DNA of 64,000 nucleotides, from positions 35,003,566 to 35,067,565 of the forward strand of contig CM064871.1 in assembly GCA_032719365.1 (NCBI GenBank), given 5' to 3'. The DNA is from Prinsepia uniflora. Taxonomy: Eukaryota; Streptophyta; Magnoliopsida; Rosales; Rosaceae. Position 1 is the first letter of the stretch. Every line of letters begins with the position of its first letter. The notes beneath the pieces were generated by a model. The model searched no databases. It worked only from the letters and a program-made list of their open reading frames with translations, and had not been told where the DNA came from. The translations under genes were made by a program, and so were the position numbers. Below, one piece after another: positions 57,523 to 64,000 of this stretch.

Positions 57523-59324
57523 CACTGCCATGTCAACCTAACAACCCCCTAAAAATTTGCCATATGGCATCACCTGATTTTCCACATGGCCTGACAGCGA
57601 TTATGTGGACTACCACGTCATCATCATCAACCTCCAATCGGGTTGACCCAGTTTACTGTAACAGTTCGTTCGACCCGGATCATTACTCGGTCCAAACTTC
57701 GCTATTTTATGTCCAAATTCTGCCATTCTTTCACCGTTCTAATCCTATCCTACCCAAAAAAATTATCTATGGGTTGAAAATAGAAATATCATATCTACAA
57801 AGCCTCCAATCCAAGCTTGACACCCACGGTTGAGCTTCGAGGTCCCTCCAGAGCTCCATCCTTCATCCTTTTCTTCCCTTTTTCTTCCCTGCAGCCTTGT
57901 AGAAACTCAACGAGCATAACTAGGGCCTTAGTTCCACATTCCAATCATTTTAAATGAGAAACCCAAAATCCAACCTTTAAAGCTTCACGGGTTTTACGTG
58001 TTTCTGGGTTCCACCCAGCCCCTATGTGATTCCTCATCTCTCCATCATCCCTCTCAGATTCTCAACCTTTCTCTGTCTCTCTCAACTAGCACTAGCTGGT
58101 GAAAACCGTGAAGAAAACTGGTGAGAGTACGATTTCAGGTGAGTTTGGAAAATGAGATTGAGGGAGAGATATGGATGCACAGATAAGGATCATGGGATGA
58201 GTGACACTTGTCACTCATCTTGTGGTCCCTACTGAGATAGTTTTGGGCCCCACAATAGACAAGCATGATCCACCTTTCTCATAAAATGTACAACCGTAAA
58301 TTCCAATTAAAACCTTCCTTCAGCCGTAAAATAACCGTACGATGTCCAAATTCGACGTGTCGCCTATCTACGTAATCGAAAACTTGCGATCTATGCAACG
58401 GGCCTGGGTCAACATTCAAAAGGTATCCCGGGTCAAAAGTCAATATTTCCCCCATCTAGGGGCAAAATCATCATTTACCTCGACTAATCCCGATTCATCT
58501 CGCTAATCTCCTAGAAATCCGTGATTACGAGTCGAGTCGTTACAAAATCAACATGGTCTTATCAGTGGAATTTTATGCTGTAATTGATGTTAGTGCATAA
58601 ACTTTTCTTTTCATTTTCTTTTGTATGAGAATGAAAATAAGTTTCAGTTTTGAGCTTTCTTGTTCTAGAAAGGCAACCTATTTGGTCAATTCAACATTTT
58701 GCTTTCAAGTTCATTTAAACGTAAGATACAATTTTCCATATTGTTCTAAAACCTCTTCTAGATCAAATTTTATTGATTTTATGTCTATCTCACTAATGTT
58801 TTCTTCACTCAGAGATGAAATGAGTGCAACAATTTTCTCTTCCTTTTCTGTTTCAAACCTATTGCCACTTCAAGTGACATTTTAGGGTTTGTTCTTTTCA
58901 TTTTTCAATGTTTAGCACATTCAGAAGCTATATTTCTAAAACCTTAATACCCATAGTATTTAATCCTTTCAGATTTTGACTTTCTTGACACATTTTCATT
59001 TTCAACCCCATTTTGTTTGAGTCTTTTTGAGATAGGACCAAATATAGTTTTAGTCTCTCAATTCTTATGACTCTTGAGCTTGAGGAATTTTCTAAAGTTT
59101 TAGAAATGAGGGCAATCTCCTCATCATTAGATTCATCATGTAGACACTCTTCATCATCTTCTTCACTAATCCTAAGAGTAATATTTTGGGATTTCTTTTG
59201 ATATGTAAGTCCATTTCAAATGTCTTAGGAGATTCAATCAAATCTTCAAGTTTCAAAGTTTTTAAGTCTTAAACTTCTTCCATATTAGTTTTCTTTGCTT
59301 GAAATCTAATAGGTGGAGACCTAA

Positions 59325-59618
59325 GGCCTCATTTGATACACAGGATTGTACTGAATATTTCAGTCGGATACACTAATCTATCCACTGGATAAACTGACCA
59401 TTTAATCGGGCGTTTGGTGTTCTATCAGATTAAAACGATGACTATATTATACTGGTTGGATTATATTATAGTATGTGATATGAAAATTTTATAATTATGT
59501 ATATTTTCATTATTAATAAGTATTATTTATCTTAATTAATTATTGATATATTATTATTATTACTATTTATTATTTATTAAATTATAATGAATTATTATTA
59601 TATTTTTATTATCATTAC

Positions 59619-59680
<62 letters not shown>

Positions 59681-59875
59681 ACTTTTTAAGATTACTAGTC
59701 ATCCGACTATTTAATACAGATAATTTTGAGGGTATTATTTTAGCGTGTCTAGACCATATAAAAATACTCAACCGTATTAACTTATATAGTGGCTAATTAA
59801 TACAATTGGTACCAAACACTGATTTTGTATTATAATATCATATTTAGTTCCTTCTACGGCGTATCAAGCGTAGCA
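59325..59875. mobile_element. PIF/Harbinger-type MITE in copia gag
   Basis: The ends are imperfect inverted repeats (GGCCTCATTTGATACACAG and, inverted, TGCTACGCTTGATACGCCG, 13 of 19 alike). TAA lies on both sides (59322-59324, 59876-59878), the TSD of PIF/Harbinger elements. It is 551 bp and has no coding sequence. The gag reading resumes on the other side. A (TTA)n microsatellite has expanded inside it. Confidence 0.78.
59624..59679. repeat. (TTA)n microsatellite
   Basis: About 18 uninterrupted ATT/TTA units lie inside the MITE. Confidence 0.95.
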
Positions 59876-60501
59876 TAAGAATCATTTTTATTACTCTATG
59901 CTCTAGGACACTAGATTACAACACATTTTTCCCAATGAAATTGAGTTTGGCATATCATTTAGAGAAAGTTTCCTTCTCTTCCATTTTGATGGCTTTGAGC
60001 TGAATTGCAAGCATTTGAAGTTTAGAGGCCTTGACCTTTTCAATTCCTTCATGTGTGACTTGCAAGATGTCCCAAGCTTACTTGGAAGTCTCACAAGTTG
60101 AGATATAATTGAATTGCTCAGGTGAAGCAGCTTTGAATAAAGCATTCAAGCATTTTTTATTGTTAATACAATGTTGCACTTCAGTTGATTCCACTCTTCT
60201 ATTGACTTAGGAAAAATTTCACTAAACCCTACGGTCTTTGAGGGTTTGGTTGGTTCAGTCCAACAATGGACAAGAGTGTTCAACACGTGATCTACCAAAT
60301 ACCATAGAAAAGCCTTTATTTTGAATTTCCAAGAATCGTAGTTCTCACCATAAAAGTATGGTGGATATGCTATGAATTCAGTGGAATGATCCATCATAAA
60401 GGCTACCTTTTAGATCTCACCAGATATGGTGACCCATTTTGATTCCAGCTAAAATTAGCCTTAAGAATAATCGTACTTAACCTAGAGCTAAAGTGATTAA
60501 A

Positions 60502-62320
60502 TGATAGGGCCCTTCCTAAAATCACTTTGATATTTATAAAAGGTCTTGCCCCCGTCTGACAACTAAACTGAAGTTCTAAAAATACTCTTAGGATCTTAAA
60601 ATATGATACAGGAAATATGTCAAACAAGGTATGAACATTGATCATCTTGAAAACATCATATCGTTATGCGAATCAAACCTATATCGTCTTCCTTGGGCCA
60701 CCGTCCACACCTAACCATTGACCACAAAGAAAGGTATAACCTTGTTTGATCACTTAGACCTCAGTCGTTAACTACAAAATAAATCATATTGTCTGATATC
60801 CTGAATGATAACCAAATATCTCGACTCTTACAACTCTTCTCGAGCCCTATTGAATATCATGACTTGTCTCAAGTCCTATAATATTATTCTGACTCTTCAC
60901 GAGTCCTATCATGTTATTCCAACTCCTCCCAAGTCCTATCTTGATATTCCAACTCTAGATAAATTCTATCGTGATATTTTGACTCTTCTTGAATCCTATC
61001 TTGATATCCCAACTCTTCTAAGTCATATTGTGATATTTAGACTTTTCCCCGGTCCTATCTTGATATCTCGACTCTTCTCGAGTCCTATCATGATATCTAG
61101 ACACTTATTGAGTCCTATCATGTTATCTTGATCACATAATGAGTCTATAAGAAAATTCTAAAACCCCCAGGGATTTACATGTGTTTCCTTCAAAAGCACA
61201 ATCACTTTGGACACACAAAACTCCCCTTAAACAATGTTCAATCGACGCAAGATCTACGCTAAAAATCCAAAACAATGAAAACATGAGGACACGAGTTGTT
61301 GTGGGATGTGAGAGGGCCCCCTGCACATCCACGCACTGATGGATGACCAATGGACCTCCCACGCGCCCTCATACGTTGCCTCGTGGCACCCACGTGCCCC
61401 CACGGGCGTCCACACGTTGTTAGAATAGTCTATTTCTTAAATATAATATTCCATCAATAATGACTTAAAATTCTGACGGTGGTAGAATATCCTGCTGCTA
61501 GTGGAATATTCTGTCGCCAGTGATTTCAGGGAAGAAAACAATCGGCGCCACCGTGCGCTACCATTCTCTCCACTGTCGGGTTCACCAAAAATACTAGCTG
61601 ATACTTCAAAGCTTCATAATTTTTTCATTTCTCAATGGAATCTAACATTCCAAAAATGAAAATTCATCTATTGAATCCCAAAAATCCAAATCTAAGTTCA
61701 AAATTGTAAGAAAGTGCTTGTATTTTCTACAAATTGGCTCGAAATTTCCAGTTCATTTTCCTTCCTTGGTTCTAAGCTTCCATGTGCATGTTTCCCTTCA
61801 AACCTTGTTGGGTTATGGTTGTGGTGATATGGAGAGGATTATGGTGTGGTTAGTTCTTGGTGTTTTGAAGTCTAAATCGAAGGTCCAGCGAAGCTTGGAT
61901 GTAAATTCATAAGTTTACTCTTCGTTCCAAGAGAATGCGTAAAATGAAAATGATAAAATGTGTAGGGCGATGGGGGATGGTGCAATCATAAGATGGTGAC
62001 ACATGTCACTCATCAACCAATCCACCCAAAACTCAAGCTGACTCACCTTTTTTTTTTATAAAATGACCAAAATGCGCCTCCCACATTATGCACACAAACG
62101 AACCATTTTATACCTGTAACTAACCCGTCTGAACTTCAATTCTTGCGTGCCGCATGCCTACAAACTCGTAAACAAGAGACCCACGCAACAATATAATCAA
62201 AACTTTCAAGATGTTTTCAGAGTTTAAATTGACTTTCACCCTCTCAAAACTTGAGGGTAAAATTTTCCTTTTTCTGAATCGATTCCCAAATTAGTCTAAT
62301 TTTTGGGATGAGTCGTTACA
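60502..62320 (-). mobile_element. Gypsy 3' LTR, family B-like, with polypurine tract
   Basis: The LTR starts tgatagggccc (60502; expected TGACAGG) and ends GAGTCGTTACA (62320), about 1.8 kb. The polypurine tract lies just right of it, so the element body was to the right, on the minus strand. It has the terminal block (tgcccccgtctgacaac) near 60546-60562. A 30-bp minisatellite lies at 60805-61135. The left flank TTAAA (60497-60501) is a candidate TSD. Confidence 0.82.
60805..61135. repeat. 30-bp minisatellite gactcttctcgagtcctatc
   Basis: About eleven units of 28-30 bp. The consensus has GACTC-N3/4-GAGTC hairpin cores followed by ctatcttgatatc. Several units have lost one arm. Frame-preserving length gives an artificial decapeptide-repeat frame. 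Confidence 0.9.
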
Positions 62321-62343
62321 ACTTTCCCCCTTACATAAATTTC
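62321..62343 (-). promoter_or_regulatory. Polypurine tract
   Basis: On the minus strand ATGTAAGGGGGAAAGT lies directly before the LTR start at 62320. Confidence 0.85.
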
Positions 62344-62584
62344 ATCCTCACAATTTACTCATGTAGGTCAAAAGTCAACCTCTTACAACGAACACACTAG
62401 AGATATATTATAATACTTGGAACATATAATCCAAATCCACTATACATTGCATTCCTTCCTTCGTAATAGACCGCTAACACATCCCACTGATACAACAAAT
62501 CAAAATCATAAATCTCGTGCATCTTACACATCATTTTATTCATAGCTCAAAACAAACTAGATGAGAGTTGGATAAAATTCTTAA
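62344..62584 (-). other. Short internal remnant of the gypsy element
   Basis: About 240 bp between the polypurine tract and the next LTR-like sequence; no coding motif is seen. Most of the element body is deleted. Confidence 0.4.
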
Positions 62585-63355
62585 TAGTGTGAGTAGACAA
62601 AAATATACAATTAGAAAAATATTTCCGAAAAACATACATTTCTAAATATAAAAAGCATGCATGCATATCTTAAAACTTTATCTAGTCATAAACAATCGGA
62701 TTTCAATTTGTAACAACAAAATATCCTTGGGACCCATGACAAACCATGATATAAAATGTTTGTGGCTCACATTTCCCCAAAATCCCTATTTATAAATCAT
62801 GCGAAATATCCTAGACACAGAGTATCATAAATCAACCACAGCCAATCCTTTACTTCCATGAGCTTCGGCTGTTTGGAAAAAACCTCGAGTTTCAAATGTT
62901 TGGGAAAGCTGCCCCAAGTTTCGACTGGTTGGGAATCACCACAAGCTGCAGCTATTTGGGAAAACTACCACGAGCATAAGTCGTATGGGAAAACCCCTGA
63001 ACTATGACTACTTGGGAAATACCCTAAACTTCGGATGCTTGAGAATCACCCCTAGCCACAGTCGTGTAGGAAAACTACCTCGAGCTTCAACCGTATGGGA
63101 AAACCCCGAACTATGGCTACCTAGGAAATACCCTGAACTTCGGCTGCTTGGGAATCACCCTGAGCAACAGCAGTGTGGGAAAACTACCACGATCACCACC
63201 TGTGTGGGAAAAAACCCTAAACTGCGGTTGCCGAAGGATTTACAAGTGTTTCCTTTAGAAGTAATTTAGACACACAGAACTACCCCTAAATAATATATAA
63301 TCGGCTCAAAACAAGTGCTAAAAGATCCAGAACATCGAGAACATGAGGACACATA
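62585..63355 (-). mobile_element. Partial LTR related to 60502-62320, different minisatellite
   Basis: A gtgagtagacaaaaa word near 62588 and an RY motif near 62656 match the LTR layout. The stretch 63235-63350 matches 61165-61300 (ggatttacaagtgtttcct, acacacagaact, gaacatgaggacac). The array between is unrelated in sequence to that of 60502-62320. No LTR end was found on the right. Confidence 0.6.
62860..63240. repeat. About 30-bp minisatellite (gagcttcggctgtttgggaa type)
   Basis: About twelve units of roughly 30 bp, each ending gggaaaactacc or gggaatcacc. Some cores are hairpins (AGC-ttcg-GCT, AGCTGCAGCT). Confidence 0.85.
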
Positions 63356-64000
63356 ATGACCCAAAATATCAGAAATTAGCAGCATGTGATTAAGCTAAAC
63401 ATTCTATCAATCATCAACTTAACATCTAGAAATATCAAACAAAAAGTAAATCACACGAACTATTTTAGCTTGGTAAGCCTTCCACTAGAAACTTTCATGG
63501 GCACTTTGTCAATTAAGAATCAATCTATTATAAGTAATAAATTACACAGGTTGGTATAACAGAAGTTGGCATATAATGACCCTTCCAAACCCACTAATGA
63601 AGGGATTCATGTTTTTAAATTGAAGTGATGAGTGCCTCTCAGCTCAACTGATTCTCTAACTTTGTCTTCTCCTTGTCGTACATCGCTCAAACAACTGTTA
63701 TTCACCTCAGCGCCCTAGACGATCTTATTCAATAAGCTTCCAAGTTCCTTGCTCAAAATCATGATTGATGAACAACCTCTGTTATGTTTTAGTGTTTTTT
63801 CCGTTAACAGATAGAGAGAAGGGAAGTAAGAGAAATGAAAAGATAGATCAGAGGGGGAATGACCACCTTTCGCTATTTAACCACTTATCCAGGATAGAGT
63901 CCAAGCGTGACTCTTCTTCAGTTCTTAAGCATCGAGCATCTTCCTCTTGCTAGGCGAATGGGATTTGGTGGATCCGATCTGCTAAGAATGGTATGAACTT
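63356..64000. other. Unassigned tail
   Basis: No element end or gene is recognised with confidence. A TAATGACCC word at about 63356 may be a degraded LTR start. A 62-codon plus-strand frame (63765-63953), rich in Lys, Arg and Ser, has no known motif. Confidence 0.25.

Larger units (their letters stand above)
55634..58544 (-). mobile_element. Minus-strand gypsy LTR fragment with bZIP-site cluster
   Basis: The right end GAGTCGTTACA (58544) is an LTR start on the minus strand. The left end lacks the terminal TGACA... bases because the Athila-like LTR abuts it. Layout words are conserved: GAGTGGAT near 55860, RY at about 55935, RY at about 56948, gtccactcacc near 56976. Between them lies an array of ctcgggaactacg/acctcgacgtccgag units (56235-56425). 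A set of TGACGTCA sites lies at 57327-57508. Confidence 0.8.
58550..60397 (-). pseudogene. Copia gag (third element), broken by a MITE
   Basis: A minus-strand frame from about 60397 has PPYFYGENYDSWKFKIKAFL, the usual gag start domain. Shifted frames after it carry words such as WDILQVTHEG and KLQMLAIQL. After the MITE the gag continues with LEDLIESPKTFEMDL and a degraded CCHC-like region near 58.93-58.98 kb, where a GFRNIASEC type word follows. Many stops and shifts are present. It resembles gag of long-gag copia elements such as sireviruses, by style only. The left end abuts the gypsy LTR at 58544. Confidence 0.78.

Noticed and set aside
59587..59796. 69-codon frame with a Leu run
   Set aside because: It is a translation of the (TTA)n microsatellite inside a MITE.
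63765..63953. Possible organelle-derived or host gene fragment
   Set aside because: The style is suggestive, but no motif could be tied to a known protein without a search, so no name is given.

Overview
The window is from a plant nuclear genome, almost certainly a eudicot. It has no intact protein gene. Nearly all of it is transposable elements, mostly Ty3/gypsy LTR sequence, in various stages of decay. Supporting signs are the tRNA-Met-type primer sites (TGGTATCAGAGC), polypurine tracts next to LTR starts, 5-bp target-site duplications (TSDs), broken Ty1/copia coding sequence, a Cassandra element carrying 5S rRNA-like sequence, an Athila/Tat-like element, a MULE with 9-bp TSD, a PIF/Harbinger MITE with TAA TSD, and T-rich short introns. 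All calls come from reading the sequence; no alignment or database search was run.

Region 1 (1-15.8 kb). A fragment of an unrecognised spliced minus-strand gene (231-887) is cut by a minus-strand LTR at 888. That LTR is split by a plus-strand solo LTR (1841-14984, TSD CGTAG). The solo LTR is split by a complete but non-coding minus-strand LTR retrotransposon (4009-14311, TSD GTAGC). The 5' LTR of that element holds another solo LTR (9917-13109). This is four nested layers.

Region 2 (15.8-29.5 kb). A plus-strand solo LTR (15820-24366, TSD TTGTG) is broken by a hAT-like element that itself holds a MULE (16369-18670), and by a minus-strand solo LTR (19755-22918). A second plus-strand solo LTR (24773-28683) holds a Cassandra element with three LTRs, four 5S-like promoter domains and a perfect 220-bp tandem duplication.

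Region 3 (29.5-42.2 kb). A Ty1/copia element on the minus strand (3' LTR, RNase H, RT, integrase, protease and part of gag) has nonsense mutations. Its integrase is split by an unusual 2.9-kb insert (32785-35682) built from two LTR pieces joined head to head, so both outer edges are the same LTR 3' end. The copia gag is cut off at 36671 by a chimeric gypsy element (36672-42231).

Region 4 (43-64 kb). This holds a gypsy LTR with primer site (43849-45601), a copia gag and short LTR (46.0-46.87 kb), a solo LTR (46878-49662), an Athila/Tat-like element (49.85-55.63 kb), a gypsy LTR with a cluster of TGACGTCA sites (55634-58544), another copia gag broken by a MITE (58.6-60.4 kb), a gypsy 3' LTR with its polypurine tract (60502-62320), part of a related LTR (62.6-63.36 kb), and an unrecognised tail.

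The gypsy LTRs are diverged and come from several families, but many share one layout. Near the element-terminal side there is a perfect-stem hairpin. The middle is flanked by two TGCATGCA (RY) motifs, each next to a GAGTGGAC-type motif in opposite orientation. Between them lies a stretch rich in micro-hairpins, often organised as a roughly 30-bp minisatellite. This shared layout is the most interesting unexplained signal in the window.
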